From the NCBI RefSeq assembly GCF_034674885.1, contig NZ_JAUCDS010000015.1:1-64000 (forward strand): 64,000 bases of DNA, in the 5' to 3' direction. The position numbers and the translations under genes are program-made. How positions within the stretch are numbered: the stretch's first letter is position 1; every line of letters begins with the position of its first letter. The notes beneath the pieces were generated by a model. It searched no databases. It was not told where the DNA came from and saw nothing but the letters and a program-made list of their open reading frames with translations. Below, in pieces: positions 26,651-35,865 of the stretch. The DNA is from Castellaniella sp034674885. GTDB lineage: Bacteria; Pseudomonadota; Gammaproteobacteria; Burkholderiales; Burkholderiaceae_B.

Positions 26651-28011
26651 TTGCATTCCTGACGCGGCGGCTGGCGGCCCTGCACGCCGATCATCGGCGG
26701 ATCGCTCTGGGGGCCGCCCGGGTGGCCTTTTTCCTGTTGATGGGCAAGGCCGTTGGTGCATTCAAGGAAATGGCCGTGGCCTACCGCTACGGCATCAGCG
26801 ACGTGGTGGACGCCTATCAGTTCACCCTGACCCTGGCCAACTGGTTGCCCGTCACCCTGGTGGGCGCCTGTTCGGTCGTGCTGATCCCCGCGCTGGTGCG
26901 CAGCCGCCAGGGCGATGCTGGCCGGCACAGCCGTTTCCTGGGCGAGCTGCTGGCCTGGGCGCTGGGCCTGGGGCTGATCATTGCGGTGCTGCTGGTGTTC
27001 GCCTGGCCCCTGGTGCTGCAGGTGGCCGGCAAGGGCCTGTCGCCCGAGGTGCGCGACATGAGCAGCCTGCTGGTCCTGGGATTCGCGCCGGCTGCGCTGT
27101 TCACCGTCTGGACGGGACTGAGCGCGGCTCGCTTGCGAGCCCATGAGCGGCACATCAACACATTGCTGGACAGCGTGCCGGCGCTGATGATCCTGATCTG
27201 GGTGCTGGCTGCCCCGGCTGACGCCGGCGTGCTGCCGCTGCTGTGGGGGACCGTGCTGGGCTATGCATTGCAGTCCTTCTGGCAGGACCGGCTGGCGCGG
27301 CGTGCCGACGGCGTGCCGACGCCGCTGCATCTGCGTCGTCAGGCGCCCCAGTGGTCCAGTCTCGCGGCTGCAGCCGGCATCATGCTGGTCGGCCAGCTGG
27401 CCATGAGTTTCGTCGGTCCCATCGATCAGTACACGGCCGCGCAACTGGGGCAGAACGCCAATGCCACGCTGGGCTACGCTGCCCGTCTGCTGTCGCTGAT
27501 GATCGGCCTGGGGGCTGCGTCGGTCGGTCGGGCGGCCCTGCCGGTGCTGGCCGACATCCAGGCGCGGGGCGATGCGGCCCATGCGCGCACCATGGCCTTG
27601 AAGTGGTCGGGCGCGATGCTGGGCATCGGTGCCGTGGCAGTATTGCTGGGCTGGTGGCTGGCGCCCTGGATCGTGGCGCTGCTGTTCGAGCGCGGCGCCT
27701 TCACTGCGCAGGACACAGTGGCCGTGGCCCAGGTGCTGCGGTGGGGGCTGCTGCAGTTGCCCTTCTTTTTCGGCGTGCTGATCCTGGTGCAGCTGTTGGC
27801 CAGTCAGAACCGCTACGGCTGGATGGCGGCGATCGCCGTGCTGAATTTTTTGATCAAGGCCGGCATGAATACCGTGCTGGCGCCCCGCATGGGGGTCGCC
27901 GGCATCATGCTGGCGACCAGCCTCATGTATGCCCTGTCGTATGCGGCCTACCTGGTCCTGGCCTTGCGTGTGCGGCCAGGCGATCGGCCTGGCAAGGATG
28001 TGAACGGATGA
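26647..28011 (+). CDS. MurJ/MviN-like lipid-linked glycan flippase
   Basis: Polytopic MOP-superfamily transporter, likely moving an undecaprenyl-linked saccharide across the inner membrane. The 454-residue protein has about 12-14 hydrophobic segments. The MviN-like N-terminal block KEMAVAYRYGISDVVDAY aligns with the conserved start of MurJ. Its position between sugar-nucleotide enzymes and glycosyltransferases suggests a Wzx role rather than the housekeeping lipid II flippase. The start is TTG overlapping the tviC stop as TTGA; no other start lies near the family N-terminus. Confidence 0.8.
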   Translation: MIAFLTRRLAALHADHRRIALGAARVAFFLLMGKAVGAFKEMAVAYRYGISDVVDAYQFTLTLANWLPVTLVGACSVVLIPALVRSRQGDAGRHSRFLGELLAWALGLGLIIAVLLVFAWPLVLQVAGKGLSPEVRDMSSLLVLGFAPAALFTVWTGLSAARLRAHERHINTLLDSVPALMILIWVLAAPADAGVLPLLWGTVLGYALQSFWQDRLARRADGVPTPLHLRRQAPQWSSLAAAAGIMLVGQLAMSFVGPIDQYTAAQLGQNANATLGYAARLLSLMIGLGAASVGRAALPVLADIQARGDAAHARTMALKWSGAMLGIGAVAVLLGWWLAPWIVALLFERGAFTAQDTVAVAQVLRWGLLQLPFFFGVLILVQLLASQNRYGWMAAIAVLNFLIKAGMNTVLAPRMGVAGIMLATSLMYALSYAAYLVLALRVRPGDRPGKDVNG

Positions 28012-29135
28012 TGCAAGACCGTACTGACCTGATGATCGTGATTCATTCCCTGCGCGGCGGCGGCGCCGAGCGGGTGGCCGTCGATATGGCTGCATATTGG
28101 CAATCGCGCGGCTGCCGGGTCAGTCTGGTCACCCAGACGGCGGCGGACCAGGATGCCTATCCCGTCCCGCCGGGCATCGAGCGCCATGCCTTGGGACTGG
28201 CCGCCGATAGCGCAGGGCCCCTGGGTGCCGTCTGGGGCAATGGCCGGCGCTTCTGGGCATTGCGGCGACTGGTGCGCCGGCAGCGGCCCGCCGTGATCCT
28301 GGGCATGATGACGCGCGGTTCCGTGCTGGGGGTGCTGGCCGCCCGGGGTGTCGACAGCCGGGTGATCGCTACGGAACACACCCACCCGCCCACCTTGCCC
28401 TTGCCGGATACCTGGCAGCGCCTGCGCCGCTGGACCTACCCGCGCGCCGATGCCGTCATCGCCCTGACGCGGGGGACGGCGCAGTGGCTGGATGAATACG
28501 TGCCCGGCGTGCGCGCCCAGGTGATTCCCAATGCCGTGCATTGGCCGTTGGCCGATGAGGAACCCCGGCTGGAGCCATCGCGCGCGCCTGGCCGGCGCCG
28601 CCTGCTGGCCGTGGGCCGCCTGCATCCGGTCAAGGGCTTTGATTGCCTGCTGCGGGCCTTTGCGGACCTGAGCCTCATGTGCGACGACTGGGACCTGACC
28701 ATTCTGGGCGAGGGGCCGGAACGCGCCGCACTGGAAGTCCTGCGCGACGAACTGGGCTTGCAGGACCGGGTCAGCCTGCCTGGCCGCGTCGGCAACATGG
28801 CGGCCTGGTATCAGGCCTCGGACCTGTACGTGCTCAGCTCCCAGGCGGAGGGCCTGTCCAATACGCTGCTGGAAGCCATGGCCAGCGGCCTGCCCTGCGT
28901 GGCATTCGATTGCGAGAACGGCCCGCGCGAGATCATTCGCGACGGCATCGACGGCGTGCTGGTGCGTCCGGTGCAGGATGCGCAGGCGCTGGCCGCGCAG
29001 CTGTGCGCCCTGATGAAGGATGAGGGCTTGCGGGCGCAGTACGCCGGCCGGGCGACCGATGTGCGTGACCGCTTCAGCACAGCGCGGATCATGGCCTTGT
29101 GGGAGCAGGTCTTCCAGGGGCAGGAGGGCCGCTGA
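28008..29135 (+). CDS. GT4-family glycosyltransferase
   Basis: Cytoplasmic GT-B fold enzyme that adds a sugar to the lipid-linked glycan; donor and acceptor are not predictable. The ATG at 28008 overlaps the flippase stop and gives 375 residues; a second ATG is the next codon. The N-terminal HSLRGGGAERV loop is typical of the PglH/WbnK-like GT4 group. The donor-site region ends with SSQAEGLSNTLLEAMASGLP (EX7E motif). The in-frame opening back to 27243 is antisense-free noise inside the flippase gene. Confidence 0.87.
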   Translation: MMQDRTDLMIVIHSLRGGGAERVAVDMAAYWQSRGCRVSLVTQTAADQDAYPVPPGIERHALGLAADSAGPLGAVWGNGRRFWALRRLVRRQRPAVILGMMTRGSVLGVLAARGVDSRVIATEHTHPPTLPLPDTWQRLRRWTYPRADAVIALTRGTAQWLDEYVPGVRAQVIPNAVHWPLADEEPRLEPSRAPGRRRLLAVGRLHPVKGFDCLLRAFADLSLMCDDWDLTILGEGPERAALEVLRDELGLQDRVSLPGRVGNMAAWYQASDLYVLSSQAEGLSNTLLEAMASGLPCVAFDCENGPREIIRDGIDGVLVRPVQDAQALAAQLCALMKDEGLRAQYAGRATDVRDRFSTARIMALWEQVFQGQEGR

Positions 29136-30227
29136 ATGCGCATCCTGTTCCTGGTCAGTTCCATGCATGGCGGCGGCGCAGAGCGGGTCGCGGCGACCCT
29201 GGCCAATGCCTGGGCGCGGCGTGGCGACGAGGTCACGCTGGTGTGCTGCTATTCCGGCCGCGGGCAATGCATGCAGCGGCTGGAACCCGGTGTGCGGCTG
29301 CTGTGGCTGGCGGACCGCCTGCGCGGGCCGGCCTGGCTGCGGCCCGTGACCAAGATCCTGGCCCTGCGGCGATTGGCGCGCGAACTGCAGCCGGACCGCG
29401 TGCTGTCCTTTCTGACGAACGTGAACGTCACCGCGCTGCTGGCCATCCGAGGCCTGGGCCTGCCGGTGGTGGTCAGTGAACGCACCGACCCGGCGCACAG
29501 CGTGAACCTGGAATCCGTATTGCGGTGGCTGCGCCGCCTGACCTACCCCTGGGCGCATCGGGTGGTCGTGCAGACGCAGCAAAGCGTGCCGCATCTGTTG
29601 CAGGTGGCGCCGGGCGTGCGCCGGGTCGTCGCCATTCCGAATCCCTTGCCCGATGGCCTGCCGGCCGCGCGCGCGGCAGAACCCCCCCCCGGGCGCCGGC
29701 GCCTGGTCGCCCTGGGGCGCTTCAATCCGGTCAAGCAGTTCGATCGGCTGATCGAGGTCTTCGCCGGCCTGGCCGAGTCATGCCCGGACTGGGACCTGTG
29801 GATCTGGGGAGACGGCGCCCAGCGGGCAGCCTGCCTGCAGCGTGTCGCGGCATTGGGCCTGGCGGACCGGATCCATCTGCCGGGCTTCAGTCAGACGCCT
29901 TGGGACGACCTGGCGACAGGCCATGGATTTGTGCTGAATTCGCGGGTTGAAGGCTTTCCCAATGCCTTGCTGGAAGCCATGGCCCTGGGGCTGCCCTGCG
30001 TGGCCACGGACTGCCCGTCGGGGCCCGCCGAATTGACGCAAGGCGGACAGCTGGCGACACTGGTGCCTTTGGACGACGAGGCCGCCCTGGCGCAGGCCCT
30101 GGAACGATTGATGCGGGCCACTCCCGCCGAACGGGAGGCCTGGGGCCAACAGGCGGCTGCCTCCGTGCGCGGCCGCTATAGCCTGCCCGCCATCCTGCAG
30201 TCCTGGGATGCCGCGTGCAAGCGGTGA
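29136..30227 (+). CDS. GT4-family glycosyltransferase
   Basis: Second GT4 enzyme, 363 residues, starting directly after the stop of the first with no spacer. It shares the N-terminal GGGAERV loop and a C-terminal NSRVEGFPNALLEAMALGLP donor motif. The two resemble each other enough to suggest duplication. Probably adds a successive sugar. The mid-protein AEPPPGRRRLVALGRFNPVKQ segment marks the linker into the second Rossmann domain. Confidence 0.87.
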   Translation: MRILFLVSSMHGGGAERVAATLANAWARRGDEVTLVCCYSGRGQCMQRLEPGVRLLWLADRLRGPAWLRPVTKILALRRLARELQPDRVLSFLTNVNVTALLAIRGLGLPVVVSERTDPAHSVNLESVLRWLRRLTYPWAHRVVVQTQQSVPHLLQVAPGVRRVVAIPNPLPDGLPAARAAEPPPGRRRLVALGRFNPVKQFDRLIEVFAGLAESCPDWDLWIWGDGAQRAACLQRVAALGLADRIHLPGFSQTPWDDLATGHGFVLNSRVEGFPNALLEAMALGLPCVATDCPSGPAELTQGGQLATLVPLDDEAALAQALERLMRATPAEREAWGQQAAASVRGRYSLPAILQSWDAACKR

Positions 30228-30264
30228 AGTGGGGGCGGCAGGATACCGGAAGCACATAGGGAAC

Positions 30265-32739
30265 ATGGAAGATACAGCATTGAATACCGATCAGGCATGC
30301 CCGCTGCCGGCAGGCGAAGCAGGGACGGGTGATCCGCACCCGGCGGTGCAACCCTTGCGGGTCATGCACATCATTTCCGGACTGCTGCATGGCGGCGCGG
30401 AAACCGTGCTGCAGCGCCTGACGACGGCGCCGGATGCCCGGGTGCGCCATATGGTGGTCTCCATGCGCAGCGAGGGCGTCATGGGCGCGTCGTTGCGGGA
30501 TGCCGGTGTCGAAGTGGTCTGCCTGGACATGCAGGGAGCGCTGGGGTCGGTGCGCGGCCTATGGCGTCTGTATCGCCTGCTGCGCCGCCGCCGCCCCGAC
30601 GTGGTCCAGACCTGGATGTATCACGCGGATCTCATCGGCGGCCTGCTCGCCCGCCTGGCCGGGATCCGCGCGGTGGCCTGGGGCGTGCGCAACTCTGGGG
30701 TCAGCCTGGCAGAAAGCAGCCGCTCATCGCGCGTTGCCGCCTGGCTTTGCGCCCGGGTCTCGGGCTGGGTGCCGGGTGTCATCGTGGCGTGCGCCCGCCG
30801 CGCCGCCCAGGTGCATCGAGCCTGGGGCTATCGCGACGACCGCGTGCTGGTGATTCCCAATGGTTACGATCTGTCGGTCTGGCACCCGGACGATGCGGCG
30901 CGCCAGGCCTGGCGCGCTGAATGGCAGGTCCCCGACGATGCGATCCTGCTGGGTTGCGTTGCCCGCTGGAATCCCCTGAAGGATCACGGCAATCTGCTGG
31001 CAGCCCTGGCCTTGTGCCTCCGTGCGCATCCGACGCTGCGCTGCGCCCTGATCGGCCTGGGCATGTCGCGCGACAATGCCGACCTGATCAGCCAGGCGCG
31101 ACATTACGGCCTGCTGGACCATCTGATCTTCCTGGGCCGCCGCGACGACGTGCCTGCTCTGATGCCGGCACTGGACATCCATGTCCTGTCGAGCAAGGCC
31201 GAAGGCTTCCCCAACGTGGTGTCCGAAGCCATGGCCGCCGGCGTGGCCTGCGTCGTGACGGATGTGGGCGATGCGGCCGATATCGTCGGCGAGTACGGCT
31301 GGGTGGCGCCGCCCCGGGATGCCGTTGCGCTGGCGCGAGCCATCGATCAGTCCATCGATGCGGTGCGCAGCCCTGCGTGGCCTGAGCGCAGCGAGCAGGC
31401 GCGGGATTCGGTGGCGCGGCGCTACAGCCTGCAGACCATGGTGGACCGCTACGAGACGGTCTGGCGTCGCCTGGCGGCGGATTATCCGACGCCGGTGGGG
31501 CGCGGGGCAAGCCCTTCGGCATCCGCCTTGCGCGGTGTAGGTGCTGCTGCCGCCGCAACGCATGCGGACGTGGCATCTTCCGTCGCAGGCCAAGCAGGTC
31601 GCCCGCCCCGCCTGCTGTTCTTCATCACCAACCCGGCGTTTCTGGTGTCCCACCGCCTGCCGGTGGCCATCGCCGCGCGCGACGCCGGCTACGAGGTGCA
31701 TGTCGCGTCGATGGGCGGGCCGGCGGTGGCCGAACTGGAAGCCCTGGGTTTCATCCACCACACGTTGCCCCTGTCGCGCACCAGCATGCGGCCCTGGACC
31801 GAGGCACGCAGTCTCTGGGCCATCTGGCGCCTGTTTCTCCGGGTGCGGCCGGATCTGGTGCATGCCGTGACGCTCAAATCCGTACTCTACGGCGGCATCG
31901 CCAGCCGATTGGCGGGGGTGCCCGCCTATGTGGCGGCGATTTCAGGCTTGGGCTATGTCTTTATCCAGGGCTCGGGCGCGCGCGGCGTGCTCAAGCGCCT
32001 GGCCCTGGTCCTGTACCGTCTGGCGCTGGGGCATCGCAATAGCCGAGTGATCTTCCAGAACGAATCAGATCGCGACGTGCTGGTGCGGGCCGGGGCGGTG
32101 CGGCCCGGACAGGCCGTGCTGGTGCGTGGGTCGGGCGTGGACCTGAACCGGTTCGCGCCGGCCCCCTGGCCGGACGGCCCGGTGACGGTCGCCATGGCCA
32201 GCCGCCTGCTGCGCGACAAAGGGGTGCGGGAATTCGTCGAAGCTGCGCGCCTGTCGGTCCGTCGAGGCGACGGCGTGCGCTGGCGCCTGGCGGGCAGCCT
32301 GGATCTGGAGAACCCGGCGTCAGTGCAGCCCGATGAACTGCGGGCCTGGAAAGCCGAAGGCGTGGTCGATTGCGTCGGCGAATGCGCAGACGTGGCGGCT
32401 TTCTATGCCCAGGCCCACATCGTGGCCTTGCCATCCTATCGTGAAGGCCTGCCCAAATCCCTGATCGAGGCCGCCGCCTGCGGCCGTGCGGTCGTCACCA
32501 CCGACGTGCCGGGCTGTCGGGATGTCATCGAACCCGACGTCAGCGGCCTGCTGGTTCCCGCTCGCGATGCCCAGGCGCTGGCCGACGCGGTTGCCCGGCT
32601 GGCGGACGATGCCGACTTGCGGGAGCGCATGGGCGCGGCTGGCCGGGCCTTGGCGGAACGTGACTTTGGTCTGGAGGGCATTGTCCGGGCGCATCTGGGC
32701 GTGTATGCGGATTTGCTGCCGGCCCGGCTCGATGCTTGA
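30265..32739 (+). CDS. Fused double GT4 glycosyltransferase
   Basis: Single frame with two complete GT-B glycosyltransferases. The ATG at 30265 follows an ATAGGG site and gives 824 residues; the frame opens 19 codons earlier. Domain A (about residues 30-410) has HGGAETV and SSKAEGFPNVVSEAMAAGV. A low-complexity Ala/Ser linker spans about 412-448. Domain B (about 450-820) starts LLFFITNPAFLVSHRLP and has SYREGLPKSLIEAAACGR. Domain B resembles WbpX/PglA-like GT4 enzymes with an N-terminal membrane-associated start. Two sugar additions may be coupled in one polypeptide. Confidence 0.83.
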   Translation: MEDTALNTDQACPLPAGEAGTGDPHPAVQPLRVMHIISGLLHGGAETVLQRLTTAPDARVRHMVVSMRSEGVMGASLRDAGVEVVCLDMQGALGSVRGLWRLYRLLRRRRPDVVQTWMYHADLIGGLLARLAGIRAVAWGVRNSGVSLAESSRSSRVAAWLCARVSGWVPGVIVACARRAAQVHRAWGYRDDRVLVIPNGYDLSVWHPDDAARQAWRAEWQVPDDAILLGCVARWNPLKDHGNLLAALALCLRAHPTLRCALIGLGMSRDNADLISQARHYGLLDHLIFLGRRDDVPALMPALDIHVLSSKAEGFPNVVSEAMAAGVACVVTDVGDAADIVGEYGWVAPPRDAVALARAIDQSIDAVRSPAWPERSEQARDSVARRYSLQTMVDRYETVWRRLAADYPTPVGRGASPSASALRGVGAAAAATHADVASSVAGQAGRPPRLLFFITNPAFLVSHRLPVAIAARDAGYEVHVASMGGPAVAELEALGFIHHTLPLSRTSMRPWTEARSLWAIWRLFLRVRPDLVHAVTLKSVLYGGIASRLAGVPAYVAAISGLGYVFIQGSGARGVLKRLALVLYRLALGHRNSRVIFQNESDRDVLVRAGAVRPGQAVLVRGSGVDLNRFAPAPWPDGPVTVAMASRLLRDKGVREFVEAARLSVRRGDGVRWRLAGSLDLENPASVQPDELRAWKAEGVVDCVGECADVAAFYAQAHIVALPSYREGLPKSLIEAAACGRAVVTTDVPGCRDVIEPDVSGLLVPARDAQALADAVARLADDADLRERMGAAGRALAERDFGLEGIVRAHLGVYADLLPARLDA

Positions 32740-32749
32740 AGGAGATTCC

Positions 32750-33550
32750 GTGTCCGACATCCATAATCGTTTCAAGGCCTCCCTGCATGACGGCGCGGCG
32801 CCCGGCATCGGCCTGTTTCTGGGCCTGTGCAGTCCGTACAGCGCCGATCTGCTGGCCGATGCGGGCTTCGACTGGCTGCTGATCGACGCCGAGCACGGCC
32901 CCAATGACGTGCGCACCGTGTTGGCGCAGCTGCAGGCGCTGGCTGGGCGGGGTGCCGAAGTCCTGGTGCGCACGGTCGATCACGACCCCGCGCGCATCAA
33001 GCAGTTGCTGGATATCGGCGTGAAAAGCCTGCTGGTCCCTATGGTGGATTCCGCCGAGCAGGCGCGGGCCCTGGTGCGGGCGACGCGCTATCCCCCCGCC
33101 GGCATGCGCGGCGTTGGGTCGGCGCTGGCGCGGGCTTCGCGCTGGAACGGCGTGCCCGGATATCTGCAGCAGGCCAACGAGCAGATCTGCCTGATCGTGC
33201 AGGCGGAATCCCTGGCGGCTCTGGCTGCCCTGGACGACATCCTGGCGGTCGACGGGGTGGATGCCGTGTTCCTGGGGCCGTCTGATCTGGCCGCTTCCAT
33301 GGGGCTTCTGGGGCAGCCCGGCCATGCGGAGGTCAAGGCGGCGGTGCTGGACTCGATTGCCCGGATCACGCGCAGCGGCAAGGCCGCCGGCGTCTTCGCC
33401 ACGCAGCTGGATGCCGCCCGGGAATTCTGCCGCGCCGGCGCCCGCTTCGTCGCCGTCGGCACCGATACGCTGCTGCTGCGCCACGCCGCCGAGGGCCTGG
33501 CCAGGGCCTTCCGGGATGGCGGCGACCAGGCGGCAGGGGCCGGTTACTGA
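32750..33550 (+). CDS. HpcH/HpaI-family aldolase
   Basis: Class II pyruvate-type aldolase of the HpaI/RhmA/GarL group, cleaving a 2-keto acid into pyruvate and an aldehyde. The GTG at 32750 sits 5 nt after a perfect AAGGAG and gives 266 residues. Motifs include LLIDAEHGPNDV with the catalytic His, VRTVDHDPARIKQLLD with Arg, IVQAESLAAL with the metal Glu and VFLGPSDLAASMG with the metal Asp. A terminator follows. It lies between the glycan cluster and the GntR cluster and fits the latter functionally. Confidence 0.88.
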   Translation: MSDIHNRFKASLHDGAAPGIGLFLGLCSPYSADLLADAGFDWLLIDAEHGPNDVRTVLAQLQALAGRGAEVLVRTVDHDPARIKQLLDIGVKSLLVPMVDSAEQARALVRATRYPPAGMRGVGSALARASRWNGVPGYLQQANEQICLIVQAESLAALAALDDILAVDGVDAVFLGPSDLAASMGLLGQPGHAEVKAAVLDSIARITRSGKAAGVFATQLDAAREFCRAGARFVAVGTDTLLLRHAAEGLARAFRDGGDQAAGAGY

Positions 33551-33600
33551 GTGGTGTAGTCGATCCTTCGCTTCGTTTTCACCTCTGCTCCGGGATGGGG

Positions 33601-33627
33601 GCCCGCCTTGTCAGGCGGGCTTTTTTT
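33601..33627 (+). terminator. Intrinsic terminator after the HpaI-type aldolase gene
   Basis: An 8-bp perfect stem (GCCCGCCT / AGGCGGGC) with TGTC loop is followed by seven T residues. Confidence 0.9.
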
Positions 33628-33670
33628 GTGTCCGTAGGTCTTGAATCGGTGTTTTCCCTAGTTCCATGTA

Positions 33671-33720
33671 TTTTATACGAAACTATAATTTGTATACAAA
33701 ACTGATAATCGTATTCAAAA
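33671..33720. promoter_or_regulatory. GntR operator candidate
   Basis: A perfect 12-bp palindrome TTTGTATACAAA lies at 33689-33700. Related imperfect copies flank it: TTTTATACGAAA from 33671 and TCGTATTCAAAA ending at 33720. All lie just upstream of the GntR gene start at 33724, suggesting autoregulation and control of the following cluster. Confidence 0.6.
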
Positions 33721-33723
33721 ACC

Positions 33724-34404
33724 ATGGACAGCACACAAAAAAGAAAGGCCTCACAGTCCGTTTACGAGGATGTCAGGACGCTTCTGGGCGACATGATGCA
33801 GGGCCTGACGGAGCCCATCCGCGTCCGGGAGGACGAGCTGGCGGCCCAGCTGGGCGTCAGCCGGACGCCGGTCCGCGAGGCCCTGATCCGGCTTGAAAGC
33901 ACGGGTCTGATCAGCCTGCGGCCGGGCAGGGGCGCGCTGCTGTCGCCTGTCACGGATGGCGAGTATCTGGAATGGCTCCAGCTGCGGGAAGTGCTGGAAG
34001 GGTTCGCGGCGCGCGAGGCGGCGCTGAACGCGTCGCAGCGGGACGTGGAACGGCTGCGGGCGCTGTTCGAACCTTTTCTGACGAGCAGTGTGGATGACCG
34101 GGACGCGGGTGCCTATGCGCAGGCGAATGTGACGTTCCACGAAGAAATCGTTGCTTTGGCGAACAACCGCCTGCTGGAACAGGTGTGGGCCGCCTTTGGA
34201 CACCGGCAGACCACGTTCCGGCGGCAGACCATCAAGCGCCTGCATCGCGGCGCGGATTCACTGCGCGAGCATCTGGCCATGATCGATGCCATCGCCCAGC
34301 GGGATGCCGATCAGGCGGATCGTCTGGCCAGGGCTCATGTCCACGCGCTTTTCGACGCGTTCCAGGAATACCGTCGCAGCGCGGATCTGCAGCAGGATTC
34401 CTGA
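33724..34404 (+). CDS. GntR-family (FCD domain) transcriptional regulator
   Basis: Regulator with an N-terminal winged helix (about residues 10-75, containing VREDELAAQLGVSRTPVREAL) and an alpha-helical FCD effector domain (about 85-215). Such proteins sense small organic acids, often through a bound metal. The 226-residue length is standard. It starts without a strong ribosome site, immediately after a triple palindromic operator. It leads the FAH-cupin-TRAP-SDR cluster on the same strand. Confidence 0.9.
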   Translation: MDSTQKRKASQSVYEDVRTLLGDMMQGLTEPIRVREDELAAQLGVSRTPVREALIRLESTGLISLRPGRGALLSPVTDGEYLEWLQLREVLEGFAAREAALNASQRDVERLRALFEPFLTSSVDDRDAGAYAQANVTFHEEIVALANNRLLEQVWAAFGHRQTTFRRQTIKRLHRGADSLREHLAMIDAIAQRDADQADRLARAHVHALFDAFQEYRRSADLQQDS

Positions 34405-34438
34405 AAGAACGTTTTGCTTTTCCATGGATGATTTTTAA

Positions 34439-35353
34439 ATGAAATTCTTGAGTTTTACAGAGGGGCGGGAGCGGCTATTGGGGCTGCTCGAAGAAAGCGG
34501 AAACGTCGTGGACCTGACCGCCTTGCTGCGCGGCTTCCCGGAGCATGGCTTGCCGGCCGTCCCCACGGACGTGAGCGAGCTGATCGAACTGGGCGAGCCC
34601 GCCCTGGAAGCCATCAAGGCATGCCTGGCCTCCCGCGGCGACGCCGCCCGGGACGCGCGCAGCCTGGATCAGATCCGGGTCCTGGCGCCCATCCGCATGA
34701 AAAAGAACGTGTTCTGCGTCGGCCGCAATTATCGGGATCACATCATCGAAGGCAATCTGGCGCGCGGCCGGCCTGCGGACCAGTTCCCGAAGGCGATCGA
34801 ATTCTTCACCAAACCGCCAACTGCGGTCATCGGCCACGGGGATTTCGTGCAGCGCCAGGCCGGCCTGACGGACAGCCTGGATTACGAGGCGGAATTCGCC
34901 ATCGTCATCGGCCGCCGGGGGCGGAACATTTCGCGCGCCGAGGCGCTGGACCACGTGTTCGGCTACACCATCGTCAATGACGTGACCGCCCGGGACCTGC
35001 AACTGCGCCATGGGCAGTGGTTCAAGGGCAAGGGCCTGGACACCAGCTGTCCCATGGGGCCCGTCGTGGTCCACCGATCGGCCATCGCCAACCCCAATGG
35101 CCTCGACGTGTCGCTGACCGTGAACGGCGAATTGCGGCAGTCGGACAACACCGCTTCGATGATCTTCACCGTCGAAGCCATCATCGAGCAGCTGTCGGCC
35201 GGGATGACCCTGGAGCCGGGCGATGTGATCGCCACGGGCACGCCCAAGGGCGTCGGCTTCGCCAGGACCCCGCCGGCCTGCCTGCAGGTGGGGGATGTCG
35301 TGTCCGCCACCGTGCAGCACATCGGCACCTTGACCAACATCGTATCGGAATGA
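34439..35353 (+). CDS. Fumarylacetoacetate hydrolase-family protein
   Basis: FAH-fold hydrolase or decarboxylase acting on a 2,4-diketo acid or acylpyruvate-like compound. The 304-residue protein has an N-terminal domain of about 80 residues and the FAH catalytic domain (about 85-300). Metal-binding acidic residues are visible in DSLDYEAEFAIVIG and in IVNDVTARDLQ. FTKPPTAVIGHGD and GDVIATGTPKGVGF are family blocks. Position after GntR and before a TRAP importer and SDR oxidoreductases suggests a step late in sugar-acid breakdown. Confidence 0.87.
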   Translation: MKFLSFTEGRERLLGLLEESGNVVDLTALLRGFPEHGLPAVPTDVSELIELGEPALEAIKACLASRGDAARDARSLDQIRVLAPIRMKKNVFCVGRNYRDHIIEGNLARGRPADQFPKAIEFFTKPPTAVIGHGDFVQRQAGLTDSLDYEAEFAIVIGRRGRNISRAEALDHVFGYTIVNDVTARDLQLRHGQWFKGKGLDTSCPMGPVVVHRSAIANPNGLDVSLTVNGELRQSDNTASMIFTVEAIIEQLSAGMTLEPGDVIATGTPKGVGFARTPPACLQVGDVVSATVQHIGTLTNIVSE

Positions 35354-35394
35354 CGGCGGCGGATCGCGCTGCCGTCCCCATGACAGGAGACATG

Positions 35395-35790
35395 ATGACT
35401 TTGCCCGAAAACCTTGCACCTTTCGCCACGGGAGAACTGGCATCCCGATACGTGGATGTCGACACGCTGCCCTGGAAGCCGACGCCCACGCCCGGCATCG
35501 ATATGAAGATCCTTCTGGACATTCCCGAAACCGGTCTGATGACGGCCTTGTTTCGCTGGCAGCCGGGAACCGCGCTGCCGCTGCACGAGCACGTCGAAAT
35601 CGAACAGACCTATGTGCTGAGCGGCAGCATCGTCGATGACGAAGGGGAAGTCCGCGCCGGCAACTATGTCTGGCGCCCGAAGGGCAATCGGCACATCGCG
35701 CGCTCTCCGGACGGGGCGCTGGTGCTTTCGTTCTTTCTCAAGCCGAACAGATTCCTCGAAGGCGCCCTGGCCGGACAGGAATTGAAGTGA
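35395..35790 (+). CDS. Cupin-domain protein (DAD/ChrR-like)
   Basis: Small beta-barrel metal-binding protein, 131 residues from the ATG at 35395, which sits 5 nt after AGGAG; the ATG at 35392 is equally in frame. Cupin motif 1 reads PLHEHVEIEQTYVLSG and motif 2 is represented by GNYVWRPKGNRHIA. It resembles the 2,4'-dihydroxyacetophenone dioxygenase family. Its role in the cluster is unknown; oxygenase or isomerase activity is possible. Confidence 0.78.
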   Translation: MTLPENLAPFATGELASRYVDVDTLPWKPTPTPGIDMKILLDIPETGLMTALFRWQPGTALPLHEHVEIEQTYVLSGSIVDDEGEVRAGNYVWRPKGNRHIARSPDGALVLSFFLKPNRFLEGALAGQELK

Positions 35791-35795
35791 ACAGC

Positions 35796-35835
35796 CTGCG
35801 GGCCGGCCCGGACTTCCCGGGCCGGCCGCAGTTTT
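35796..35835 (+). terminator. Intercistronic hairpin before TRAP dctP gene
   Basis: A very stable G+C stem (CTGCGG...CCGGCCCGG paired with CCGGGCCGG...CCGCAG, one bulge, ACTT loop region) is followed by TTTTCT. It lies between the cupin gene and dctP and may act as a partial terminator or attenuator. Confidence 0.6.
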
Positions 35836-35865
35836 CTCTAAAAATCGAAGAGTAGGAGACACTCT

